Assembly (NCBI GenBank): GCA_025453855.1
Contig: JALOPO010000050.1
Span: forward strand, 1 to 12,016
Source of the DNA: Gemmatimonadaceae bacterium
Lineage (GTDB): Bacteria; Gemmatimonadota; Gemmatimonadetes; Gemmatimonadales; Gemmatimonadaceae
DNA: 12,016 bases
Reading direction: 5' to 3'
Positions 6,362 to 12,016 of this stretch are shown here, one piece after another. Under the pieces are notes generated by a model. The model saw only the letters and a program-made list of their open reading frames with translations. It was not told where the DNA came from and did not search any database. Both the position numbers and the translations under genes were made by a program. Every line of letters begins with the position of its first letter. The stretch's first letter is position 1.

Positions 6362-7636
6362 TCAGTCGCCGACGGGCTCGCGCTCGAGGAGCCGGCGCCG
6401 CACGAGGTCGAGCGCCGCCTGCGAGGCGCGGAAGCGGATTTCCTGCCGGTCGCCGATGTAGACGGCGCGATGGGCGCGCGCGTCGCCGTGGACATCGATG
6501 CCGATCCAGACGGTCCCCACCGGCTTGTCGGGGGTGCCGCCGTCAGGCCCCGCAATCCCGGTGATCGCGATGCCGATGGAGGCGCCGGTGCGGGCGCGCA
6601 CGCCGCGCGCCATCTGGAGCGCGACGACCTCGCTCACCGCGCCGTGCGCCGCGAGGTCGTCGGGCGACACGCCGAGGTCGCGCACCTTCACGTCGTTGTG
6701 GTAGGCGATGCTGCCGCCGAGGAGGACGCGGCTCGAGCCCGGCACCTCGGTGAGGCGCGCACCGAGCAGCCCGCCGGTGCAGCTCTCGGCCACGGCGATC
6801 GTCTCGCCCCGGGCCGCGCAGCGCTCGAGCACCACCATCGGCATCGTCACGCGATCGGTGGCGTAGGCATGCACGCCGACCGCGTCGCGGATCAGCCGCT
6901 CCGCCTCGTCGAGCATCGCCGCCGCCTCGTCGGGCGGGAGATCGCGCGCCGTGACGCGCAGGTCGACGCCCTCCATCCCCGGGAGGTAGGCGAGCGGGAG
7001 GCCGGCGACGCTGCGCTTCGATGCGCCGAGTCGTTCCGCGAGCGCGCTCTCGGCGATGCTCGTCGTGCGCACCGCGCGCGTGCGCAGCACGGTGCCGCCG
7101 GCGCGCGCCGCGAACCACGGGACGAGCGACTGCTGCAGCATCGCGCGCAGCTCGCGCGGCACACCCGGGAGCATGGTGACGCTCCGTCCCTCGCCATCGG
7201 TGAGGCGCAGGCCGGGCGCCGTCCCCTCGGGATTGGGGACGATCTCGGCACCCTCGGGGACCATCGCCTGCTGCAGGTTGCTCGCCGGGAGCGCACCACC
7301 GCGACCGCGCGACGCCCAGAGCGCCTCGAGCGCGGCGACGATCGACTCGTCGCGCACGAGCGCGCGGCCGAACAGTGCGGCGAGCGTCGGGCGCGTGAGG
7401 TCGTCGGCCGTCGGGCCAAGCCCGCCGGTGGTGATCACGGTGCCGGTGCGCGCGAGCGCCTGGCGCACGGCGTCGGTGATCGCGTCGGCGGTGTCGGCGA
7501 CCGTCGCCCGTCGCACGATGCTGATGCCGATGGCGCCCAGCTCGCGTGCGAGCGTCACCGCGTTGGTGTCGACCGTCTGGCCGAGCAGCAGCTCGTCGCC
7601 GATGGTCACGATCTCGACTTCGTTCTGCTTGAACAT
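6362..7636 (-). CDS. cinA: CinA-family protein (MoaB-like domain plus NMN/nicotinamide deamidase domain)
   Basis: The 424-residue protein has the full two-domain CinA layout. The N-terminal part (about 5-170) is the MoaB/MogA-like domain, with IVTIGDELLLGQTVDTNA (9-26) and TTGGLGPTADDLT (69-81). It is associated in the family with ADP-ribose and related pyrophosphatase activity. The C-terminal part (about 262-420) is the PncC-type NMN deamidase domain, with VAESCTGGLLGARLTEVPG (282-300) and GIAGPDGGTPDKPVGTVWIG (360-379). By family it recycles nicotinamide mononucleotide in the pyridine nucleotide cycle; the name comes from competence-inducible genes of streptococci and does not prove a role in DNA uptake here. 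recA is not adjacent. The ATG at 7636 stands 6 bases after a TAGATT box, which points to a leaderless message. No Shine-Dalgarno sequence is seen. Confidence 0.95.
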   Translation of the reverse strand: MFKQNEVEIVTIGDELLLGQTVDTNAVTLARELGAIGISIVRRATVADTADAITDAVRQALARTGTVITTGGLGPTADDLTRPTLAALFGRALVRDESIVAALEALWASRGRGGALPASNLQQAMVPEGAEIVPNPEGTAPGLRLTDGEGRSVTMLPGVPRELRAMLQQSLVPWFAARAGGTVLRTRAVRTTSIAESALAERLGASKRSVAGLPLAYLPGMEGVDLRVTARDLPPDEAAAMLDEAERLIRDAVGVHAYATDRVTMPMVVLERCAARGETIAVAESCTGGLLGARLTEVPGSSRVLLGGSIAYHNDVKVRDLGVSPDDLAAHGAVSEVVALQMARGVRARTGASIGIAITGIAGPDGGTPDKPVGTVWIGIDVHGDARAHRAVYIGDRQEIRFRASQAALDLVRRRLLEREPVGD

Positions 7637-7642
7637 GCCGGC

Positions 7643-7650
7643 AATCTAGC
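7643..7650 (-). promoter_or_regulatory. GCTAGATT -10-like box of cinA
   Basis: Reading the minus strand, GCTAGATT (7650-7643) is followed by six bases and then the cinA ATG. This is the same 8-mer as the one before iscS. The spacing puts transcription start at the ATG, implying leaderless translation. No -35 element is evident. Confidence 0.55.
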
Positions 7651-7757
7651 GTGCCGCCGGTTCCTCCCCCGTGTCACCGCGGCCCATCGCCGGGCGCCGC
7701 GCGGCCACTCGGTGCACGGGCGACGCCTGGTGCGGAGCTCGCGATCCGCTGCAACAG

Positions 7758-7805
7758 CGGCGCACGCGGCGCACGCGGCGCACGCGGCGCACGCGGCGCA
7801 TGCGG
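7758..7805. repeat. 9-bp tandem repeat, five copies
   Basis: The unit CGGCGCACG occurs five times head to tail from 7758 to 7802 (the fifth with C to T, giving CGGCGCATG), plus a partial CGG to 7805. The period is a multiple of three, so several frames stay open across it, but none looks like a real gene. It abuts the left edge of the long palindrome. Copy number of such arrays commonly varies between strains. Confidence 0.9.
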
Positions 7806-8011
7806 GAAGCAACTACGTCAGCACGGAGGCGCAGGGAACGACCGGAGCACGGAGCGTTGACCGCCCATGTTCCTGTGCGGCCCGGAGCCCAGTGTGTGCG
7901 CGGGGCCAATCAACAGCCTTCCTGAATGGCCCCGCATGCACGACAGCTCCCGCACGCGGCCCCTCCCTCCTCCGGCGTTCCCCGCGGCTCCGTGCTGACG
8001 TGGTTGCTTTC
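7806..8011 (+). other. 206-base imperfect palindrome (long hairpin; structured RNA or MITE-like element)
   Basis: Outer arms 7807-7828 and 7988-8009 pair over 22 consecutive positions with a single G-T pair. Pairing continues inward: 7830-7832/7984-7986, 7834-7840/7976-7982, 7842-7847/7970-7975, 7851-7854/7963-7966, 7861-7864/7956-7959, 7875-7880/7950-7955, then an apical stem 7893-7908/7927-7942 containing nine perfect pairs, and a small tip at 7910-7912/7923-7925. The total is about 72 pairs in one rod. Of five wobble-type positions, four (7814, 7893, 7897, 7898) pair as G-U only in the + strand RNA and one (7899) only in the minus, so the + strand is marginally favoured as the transcribed one. 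It starts 13 bases past the pgsA stop on the opposite strand and could alternatively serve as the pgsA 3' structure. The rest of 7637-8024 holds the cinA promoter box and a tandem repeat; no gene is credible. Confidence 0.7.
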
Positions 8012-8024
8012 GGCGACGCCGCGG

Positions 8025-8714
8025 CTAGCGTGCGGCCGAGCGGGCGGGCGCGTGCAGGACGGAGGAGTAGCGCTGCAGGTAGAGGCCGAGCGACCAGAGC
8101 GTGAGCGCGGTGGCGACGGTCATGGAGAGCGCGATGACGCTTCCGTTGAACTGGGCGAAGACGGTCCACCAGCCGCTCGTCCACCCCTGCTCGCGCGCCA
8201 GCGAGGCGGCGAAGAACCAGGCGTACGCGCCGCCCACCCAGATGCTCTGGAAGATCGTCTTGAGCTTGGCCGGCCCGATGGCGGCGATGACGATGCCGCG
8301 ACGCTTGGCGCGCTCGCGGAAGGCGGTCATGAACGCCTCGCGCCCGAGCACGACGATCACGATCCAGAGCGGGAGCGAGACCCACCAGGTGACGAAGAGC
8401 GCCGGGAAGCGACCGTCGGGCGGGAGGCTCAGCGTCGACGGCACGAGAAAGCGCTCGCCGCGCATGAGCAGGTACATCGGCACGAAGGTGCCGAAGAGGA
8501 GGAGCTTGTCGGCGAGCGGATCGAGGAGCTTGCCGAGGTCCGTGATCTGCCCGTCACGTCGCGCGAGCCAGCCGTCGACCCAGTCGGTGATGGCGGCCAC
8601 CAGGAAGAGCACGAACGCGACCCCGCGGAGCGTCGCACTCCCGAAGAACGGCAGCACCGCCACGAGGGGGGTGATCGCGATGCGTCCGACGGTGAGGGCG
8701 TTCGGGAGATTCAC
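8025..8714 (-). CDS. pgsA: CDP-diacylglycerol-glycerol-3-phosphate 3-phosphatidyltransferase (PgsA)
   Basis: This membrane enzyme makes phosphatidylglycerol phosphate from CDP-diacylglycerol and glycerol 3-phosphate. The complete CDP-alcohol phosphatidyltransferase signature is visible: Asp44, Asp47-Gly48, Ala51-Arg52, Gly61, Asp65 and Asp69, which hold the catalytic metals. MNLPNALTVGRI is a typical PgsA opening, and GREAFMT (124-130) and GPAKLKTIFQ (147-156) match further conserved PgsA segments. About six hydrophobic stretches are seen (near 8-28, 31-43, 69-84, 105-124, 155-172 and 190-213). At 229 residues it is longer than the roughly 180 of E. coli, mainly through a loop at about 85-105 and the C-terminus. 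It starts 21 bases after the mglA stop and is the last gene of the run. Another phospholipid head-group transferase of the same superfamily is possible but less likely. Confidence 0.88.
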   Translation of the reverse strand: MNLPNALTVGRIAITPLVAVLPFFGSATLRGVAFVLFLVAAITDWVDGWLARRDGQITDLGKLLDPLADKLLLFGTFVPMYLLMRGERFLVPSTLSLPPDGRFPALFVTWWVSLPLWIVIVVLGREAFMTAFRERAKRRGIVIAAIGPAKLKTIFQSIWVGGAYAWFFAASLAREQGWTSGWWTVFAQFNGSVIALSMTVATALTLWSLGLYLQRYSSVLHAPARSAAR

Positions 8715-8735
8715 CGGACCCGCGGTGTCGAGGGA

Positions 8736-9422
8736 TCAGCTGGATGCGGCGAGCGACTTCAGTACCAGCTTGCTCACGATCTTCAAGGTATCGAAGACCC
8801 CGTCGCCCGCCACCGCCACGGCTTCGACGGTCGGCGCCCGCTCCACCCACTCGCCGCTCTCGAGCTGCTGCACGAGCATGGTGCCGGGGCGGTTCGGATC
8901 CTCGAGCGGCTTCTGGCGCCCGGTCTCGGCGACCTCGAAGCCCGGGTTGAGGATCTGGTCGAGTTCGTCGATCGAGGCGGCGTTGGGGAGGTCGCGCTTG
9001 TTGTACTGGATCACGAACGGCATGCGGGTGATGTCGTACCCGTACTCGCTCATGTTGTCGTACAGGTTCTGCATCGCCTCGATGTTCGCCTCGGCGCGAT
9101 CGACCTGCGAGTCGGCGACGAAGACGATGCCGTCGACGCCCTTGAGGATCAGCTTGCGGCTGGCGTTGTAGTAGACCTGCCCCGGCACCGTGTACAGGTG
9201 GAAGCGCGTCTTGAAGCCGCGGATCGTCCCCAGGTCGACGGGAAGGAAGTCGAAGAAGAGGGTGCGCTCGTTCTCGGTCGCGAGCGAGATCAGCTTGCCG
9301 CGCGTCTCGGGTGCGACGCGCGCGTAGACATGCTCGAGGTTCGTCGTCTTGCCGCCCAGCCCGGGGCCGTAGTAGACGATCTTGCAGTTGATCTCGCGCG
9401 ACGCGTAGTTGATGACCGACAT
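8736..9422 (-). CDS. mglA: MglA-type small Ras-like GTPase with an internal insertion
   Basis: MglA proteins are bacterial Ras-like GTPases that mark a cell pole and drive gliding or type IV pilus motility, switched by a roadblock/LC7 GTPase-activating partner. Here MSVINYASREINCKIVYYGP leads into the P-loop GPGLGGKTT (19-27, Lys25). TVPGQVYY (78-85) is the MglA form of the switch II motif, lacking the usual DxxG Asp; VADSQ and NKRD (141-144) complete the guanine-binding set. The ATG at 9422 opens this conserved N-terminus and lies 7 bases after the roadblock gene stop. The length is 228 residues against about 195 for Myxococcus MglA. The excess is one block, roughly residues 163-196, a polar Pro/Glu/Gln-rich segment between ILNPGFEV and the final TVEAVAVAGDGVFDTLK. 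GTPase residues are intact, so it should be functional; whether it serves motility or another polarity task is unknown. Confidence 0.92.
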   Translation of the reverse strand: MSVINYASREINCKIVYYGPGLGGKTTNLEHVYARVAPETRGKLISLATENERTLFFDFLPVDLGTIRGFKTRFHLYTVPGQVYYNASRKLILKGVDGIVFVADSQVDRAEANIEAMQNLYDNMSEYGYDITRMPFVIQYNKRDLPNAASIDELDQILNPGFEVAETGRQKPLEDPNRPGTMLVQQLESGEWVERAPTVEAVAVAGDGVFDTLKIVSKLVLKSLAASS

Positions 9423-9429
9423 GGGTGGG

Positions 9430-9912
9430 TCAGGAGAAGAGCCGGTCGATGTCGTCCTCGGCGCCGGCCAGGATCCCCGGCGCCGCGTCGAAGCCGGCGT
9501 CGGCATCGGCGGGGCGTTCGAAGATCGCGGTCAGCTCCGTGACGGCCGCCTTGAGGCGCAGGCGGACCAGCCCGAGCGTCGTGCGCGTATCGAAGAGCAC
9601 CACGAGGATCAGGCGCCGCGCCACGTCGGCGACGTACATCGAGTCACGCTCGCCCTGGTGGAAGAGCGTGGTGAAGTCCGTTTCCCCGATGAGTCTCGCG
9701 AGCTGGTCGTTGGCGCTGAAGTCGGCAGCCGCGAGGGTGGCGAAGGCGGTGGCGTCGAACTGCGGCTGCTCGCCGACAGTGGTGACGAGCTGTCCGGCAC
9801 GATCGACGAGCATCGCGCTGCGGCTGTTGGTCTCCTGGAGGAACAGCTGCAGGATGCGCGTGATGTTGTCGGCGTCGTCCTGCGTGAACGTCCAGTGGGA
9901 GGCGCGGGCCAT
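9430..9912 (-). CDS. roadblock/LC7-domain protein, probable MglB-like partner of MglA
   Basis: The 160-residue protein has the roadblock/LC7 pattern: an N-terminal helix (NITRILQLFLQETN), the strand SAMLVDRAGQLVTTVG (32-47), helix FDATAFATLAAADFSANDQLARLIG, then strands DFTTLFHQGERDSMYVADV and LILVVLFDTRTTLGLVRLRLK. Such proteins dimerise and act as GTPase-activating or scaffold partners of MglA. Adjacency to mglA (7 bases apart, same strand) supports MglB-like function, though sequence alone does not prove GTPase activation. A flexible Ala/Asp-rich linker follows from about 135 and ends in the acidic tail AEDDIDRLFS, a possible docking peptide. The ATG at 9912 is chosen because the domain starts soon after and the previous gene stops 5 bases before it; the frame is open up to 10050, but that part overlaps the upstream gene and is Arg/Pro-rich. 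Confidence 0.85.
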   Translation of the reverse strand: MARASHWTFTQDDADNITRILQLFLQETNSRSAMLVDRAGQLVTTVGEQPQFDATAFATLAAADFSANDQLARLIGETDFTTLFHQGERDSMYVADVARRLILVVLFDTRTTLGLVRLRLKAAVTELTAIFERPADADAGFDAAPGILAGAEDDIDRLFS

Positions 9913-9917
9913 GGAGG

Positions 9918-10214
9918 TCACGACTCGAGGGCGGTGAGCATGCGGGCGAGGACCCGCTCGCCACGACGGCGGAGCGCCGGCGAGCGCTCCCAGCGAATGT
10001 AGTCGCGCACGGTGCGCGCGTTGGCCACGCTCGGGTGCCGACCGAGCCACGCCAGGGCCGCGGCGCGGTTCACCGGCGAGCCGGCGAAGAGCTTGGCGCT
10101 CGCGCTCCCCTGCGTGCGGCGCCAGAGGAGCGCGCCGGCCATCACCCCGCCCGCGAAGCCCGCCGCGAGCCAGGTGGAGGTGTCGCGCAGCGTCGAGGCA
10201 CGGCGCGTGGTCAC
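9918..10214 (-). CDS. hypothetical 98-residue membrane-anchored protein
   Basis: I do not recognise a family. The protein begins MTTRRASTLRDTSTW, then has one hydrophobic glycine/alanine-rich segment (about 14-31, WLAAGFAGGVMAGALLW) preceded by several arginines. This suggests a single N-terminal membrane anchor with the rest in the cytoplasm. The remaining part (about 45-98) is basic and helical in look, with ALAWLGRHPSVANARTVRDY followed by an Arg-rich amphipathic stretch, RRRGERVLARMLTALES. The start is a GTG at 10214 that overlaps the recR stop (GTGA), and its own stop is 5 bases before the roadblock gene, so it is placed to be translationally coupled on both sides. Codon composition resembles its neighbours. 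A link to either recR or the GTPase module is possible but unproven. Confidence 0.75.
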   Translation of the reverse strand: MTTRRASTLRDTSTWLAAGFAGGVMAGALLWRRTQGSASAKLFAGSPVNRAAALAWLGRHPSVANARTVRDYIRWERSPALRRRGERVLARMLTALES

Positions 10215-10801
10215 GCCATCTCCCGGCGCGCCGCGAGCGCCTGCGCGATGGTGACGCCGTCGGCGTACTCGAGGTCCCCGCCCACGGGGAGGCCGCGGGC
10301 GATGCGCGTCACCGACACGCCGCTCTCCGCGAGCTGCTTCTGCAGGTACAGCGCGGTGGCATCGCCTTCCATGCTGGGATTGGTGGCCAGGATGACTTCA
10401 CGGATCCCGCCCGCGGTGACGCGGGCGAGGAGCTGCGTGATGGTGAGGTCGGACGGGCCGATGCCATCGAGCGGGGAGAGCCGGCCCCCGAGGACGTGGT
10501 AGACGCCCCGGTACTCGCCGGTCCGCTCGATCGCGCCGATGTCGGCCGCCTCTTCGACGCAGCAGACCATCGCCGCGTCACGTCGCGGGTCGAGGCAGAT
10601 CGCGCAGCGCGCCGCCTCGGTGAGGTTGAAGCACTGCTCGCACGGCCGCACGCGCTCGCCCAGCGCCACCAGGGCGTCGGCGAGGCGACGGCTCTGGAGC
10701 GCCGGCTGCTTGAGGAGGTGGTAGGTGAGCCGGAGCGCCGTCTTGCGCCCGATCCCCGGGAGCCGCGCCAGCTCGCCGGCCAGGTCGTCGATGGCGGTCA
10801 C
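10211..10801 (-). CDS. recR: recombination protein RecR
   Basis: RecR acts with RecO (and RecF) to load RecA at gaps and stalled forks. The 196-residue protein is full length. It shows the helix-hairpin-helix LARLPGIGRKTALRL (11-25), the zinc-binding C4 motif at Cys54, Cys57, Cys66 and Cys69, the Toprim domain from about 78 with VEEAADIGAIE (82-92) and NPSMEGDATALYL (141-153), and the C-terminal ARGLPVGGDLEYADGVTIAQAL (168-189), which is nearly invariant in RecR. Translation starts at GTG 10801, four bases after the ybaB stop. It belongs to the dnaX-ybaB-recR block found in many bacteria, and its stop overlaps the next start by four bases. Confidence 0.97.
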   Translation of the reverse strand: MTAIDDLAGELARLPGIGRKTALRLTYHLLKQPALQSRRLADALVALGERVRPCEQCFNLTEAARCAICLDPRRDAAMVCCVEEAADIGAIERTGEYRGVYHVLGGRLSPLDGIGPSDLTITQLLARVTAGGIREVILATNPSMEGDATALYLQKQLAESGVSVTRIARGLPVGGDLEYADGVTIAQALAARREMA

Positions 10802-10805
10802 GCGC

Positions 10806-11123
10806 TCACATGAAGGGGAGCTTGAAAGGCAGGTTCATCCCGCCCGTCAGCGCCCCCATCTCCGCCTGCGCCAGTTCGGCCGCCTTCTGCTGGGCATCGG
10901 TGACGGCCGCCGCCACGAGGTCCTCGAGCAACTCGACGTCACCGCCCTGCACCACGCTCGGCTCGATGCGCACGCGGCGCACCGCCCCGCGCCCGTCGGC
11001 CTCCACGGTCACCAGCCCGCCGCCGGCGGTCCCGGTCACCGAGCGCTTGCCGAGTTCTTCCTGCATCTGCTGCAGCTTGCCCTGCATCTGCTGGGCCTGC
11101 TGCATGATCTTGAACAAGTCCAT
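10806..11123 (-). CDS. ybaB: YbaB/EbfC-family nucleoid-associated protein
   Basis: The 105-residue protein matches the YbaB/EbfC family, small dimeric DNA-binding proteins that coat the nucleoid. MDLFKIMQQAQQMQGKLQQMQEEL is the usual Met/Gln-rich N-terminal helix. VTGTAGGGLVTVEADGRGAVRRVRIEPSVV forms the central sheet, and the helix ELLEDLVAAAVTDAQQKAAELAQAEM is followed by the short GGMNLPF tail. Position between dnaX and recR is the classical one and makes the call secure. The ATG at 11123 has no good Shine-Dalgarno sequence in the 43 bases after dnaX. recR follows after four bases. Confidence 0.95.
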   Translation of the reverse strand: MDLFKIMQQAQQMQGKLQQMQEELGKRSVTGTAGGGLVTVEADGRGAVRRVRIEPSVVQGGDVELLEDLVAAAVTDAQQKAAELAQAEMGALTGGMNLPFKLPFM

Positions 11124-11166
11124 GTGTCACAGAAGGTTGGAGCGTCCGCGCGGCCGTCGCCGCGAG

Positions 11167-12016
11167 TCATTCCAGCAAGTCGAGATCCAGCGACTCGATG
11201 GCCGCACCGAGGAGCGGGGCGGCGCGCACCATGGTCTCGATGCGATCGCGGACCACCGTCTCGCGCGTGATGCGCGTGCCGGCACCCGCCGGCGCGCCAC
11301 CACGGGGCGCCGCCAGCTGCAGCCCGGTCACCCCGGGAAGTACCCCGAGCACCGCCTGTCGGACCGTCGCCATGCCCTCCTCGAGCATGGAGCGATCGTC
11401 ATCCTGCTCGAGGCGCAGCGTGACGACGCCGGCCGCGGTGACCGCCACCGGCTCCACACGCGCCAGGATCACCGGCTCCACACGCGCCAGGATCTCGGCC
11501 AGCAGCCGCTTTCCGCCGGTGCGCAGCGATTCGATGACCTCGTCCCACGCCCCGACCACACGGTGGAGCTCCGGGACGTGGGCGCCGGTCGGCTGCGCGG
11601 CGACCGGCGCGCGCGGCGCCGCCTCGATGGTGGCGACGTTCGCCCCACCGCGCGCCTCCACCGCGTCGCCATCCCAGCCCGGCCCGGCGTTCGACGACGG
11701 GTGGTGCATCGCTGCCCGCTCGCGCGGCGCATCCGACGGCCCCTGCCGCCAGCGTGCCGCGCGCGCCTCGCGCGAGGGGGCGTCGGGGAGCGGCGGCGGG
11801 ACGTCGTCGCCGTCCGACAGGCCGGGCCCGGCGCCGCCGGTCGTCCGCACCGCCGGCGCGCGGTCGAGGCGGAGCGCCGCGGGGAGCGCAGCCTCGTCCG
11901 ATGGCGTCAGCGGCGCGGCGGACCGTGGCGACGCCGAGGGCGCGGGTGCCGCGTCGGGCGGGGGTGGCGGGACGCGACGGGGCGGCGGCTCCGGTGCCGT
12001 GCGCGCGACGGGCGGA
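11167..12016 (-). CDS. dnaX: DNA polymerase III subunit gamma/tau (DnaX), C-terminal part
   Basis: The frame is open from the window edge to TGA at 11169-11167, giving 282 visible residues; the AAA+ ATPase domain lies outside. What is seen is a long Pro/Ala/Arg-rich linker (the first 120 or so residues) followed by a tau-type C-terminal region beginning near VPELHRVVGAWDEVIESLR and ending IESLDLDLLE. In the holoenzyme the tau C-terminus contacts the polymerase and DnaB helicase. Identification rests on the C-terminal style plus the following ybaB and recR, the standard order. A perfect 24-bp tandem duplication makes the protein read ILARVEPV twice in a row. No slippery frameshift sequence of the E. 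coli type is in the visible part. In-frame GTG codons inside, such as at 11850, are not the real start. Confidence 0.85.
   Translation of the reverse strand, partial: PPVARTAPEPPPRRVPPPPPDAAPAPSASPRSAAPLTPSDEAALPAALRLDRAPAVRTTGGAGPGLSDGDDVPPPLPDAPSREARAARWRQGPSDAPRERAAMHHPSSNAGPGWDGDAVEARGGANVATIEAAPRAPVAAQPTGAHVPELHRVVGAWDEVIESLRTGGKRLLAEILARVEPVILARVEPVAVTAAGVVTLRLEQDDDRSMLEEGMATVRQAVLGVLPGVTGLQLAAPRGGAPAGAGTRITRETVVRDRIETMVRAAPLLGAAIESLDLDLLE
11446..11494 (-). repeat. perfect 24-bp tandem duplication inside dnaX
   Basis: The 24 bases at 11446-11469 are repeated without any change at 11470-11493, and the base after continues the match. Because 24 is a multiple of three the frame is kept and eight residues (ILARVEPV) are duplicated at the start of the tau C-terminal domain. 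Absence of even silent differences suggests a recent event or a slippage-prone site. Confidence 0.9.

Noticed and set aside
7758..7805. CRISPR-like array
   Set aside because: The units are 9 bases and contiguous with no spacers, so it is a simple tandem repeat.
7637..8024. tRNA gene or small protein gene in the cinA-pgsA gap
   Set aside because: No cloverleaf with a T-loop GTTCRA-type sequence could be traced, and every small frame is repeat-derived or Arg/Pro-rich without a ribosome binding site.
6341..8104. 587-codon open frame on the + strand opposite cinA and running through the tandem repeat and hairpin
   Set aside because: The translation is low-complexity Arg/His/Ala sequence with no domain, and it covers the clearly coding cinA on the other strand.
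7926..9542. 538-codon open frame on the + strand opposite pgsA and mglA
   Set aside because: Two confident genes lie on the opposite strand; the product is a charged shadow without recognisable motifs.
9913..10050. Longer N-terminus for the roadblock protein
   Set aside because: It would overlap the preceding 98-residue gene by over 100 bases, and its composition is Arg/Pro-rich. The ATG 5 bases after that gene's stop fits operon spacing.

Overview
The window is very GC-rich DNA, densely packed with long genes and with strongly G/C-biased third codon positions. It looks like a chromosomal core region of a free-living bacterium. A MglA-type GTPase beside a roadblock/LC7 protein, the dnaX-ybaB-recR block and the style of the DnaJ, GrpE and CinA proteins fit Gemmatimonadota best. 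That assignment is an inference from protein style; no rRNA or other decisive marker is present.

Left part, + strand (1-4275). The 3' end of a PLP-dependent threonine/serine dehydratase-like gene is followed by a probable two-gene sulfur-transfer operon: a cysteine desulfurase (iscS/nifS type) and the tRNA 2-thiouridylase mnmA, which lacks part of its C-terminal barrel. Next come a single GNAT acetyltransferase and a small two-CBS-domain protein, each closed by a GC-rich hairpin. The hairpin at 4237-4275 separates this half from genes converging on it.

Middle part, - strand (4336-8024). grpE and dnaJ form a chaperone operon with grpE first. Upstream lies cinA, a two-domain nucleotide pyrophosphatase/NMN deamidase-type protein. 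Three genes (iscS, cinA, grpE) share a TAGATT box upstream; for cinA, and probably iscS, it sits so close to the ATG that a leaderless transcript is likely. The 388-base gap between cinA and pgsA has no credible gene. It holds a 9-bp tandem repeat directly abutting a 206-base imperfect palindrome that can fold into a single rod of about 72 base pairs. This is the most unusual object in the window.

Right part, - strand (8025-12016). One tight gene run reads dnaX (C-terminal part) - ybaB - recR - 98-residue membrane protein - roadblock/LC7 protein - mglA - pgsA. Gaps are 43 bases or less, and recR overlaps the next gene by 4 bases (GTGA). It links replication and recombination factors to a small-GTPase polarity module and to phospholipid synthesis. 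The MglA carries an extra segment of about 33 residues, and dnaX contains a perfect 24-bp tandem duplication.

No tRNA, rRNA, CRISPR array, transposase or phage gene was seen.
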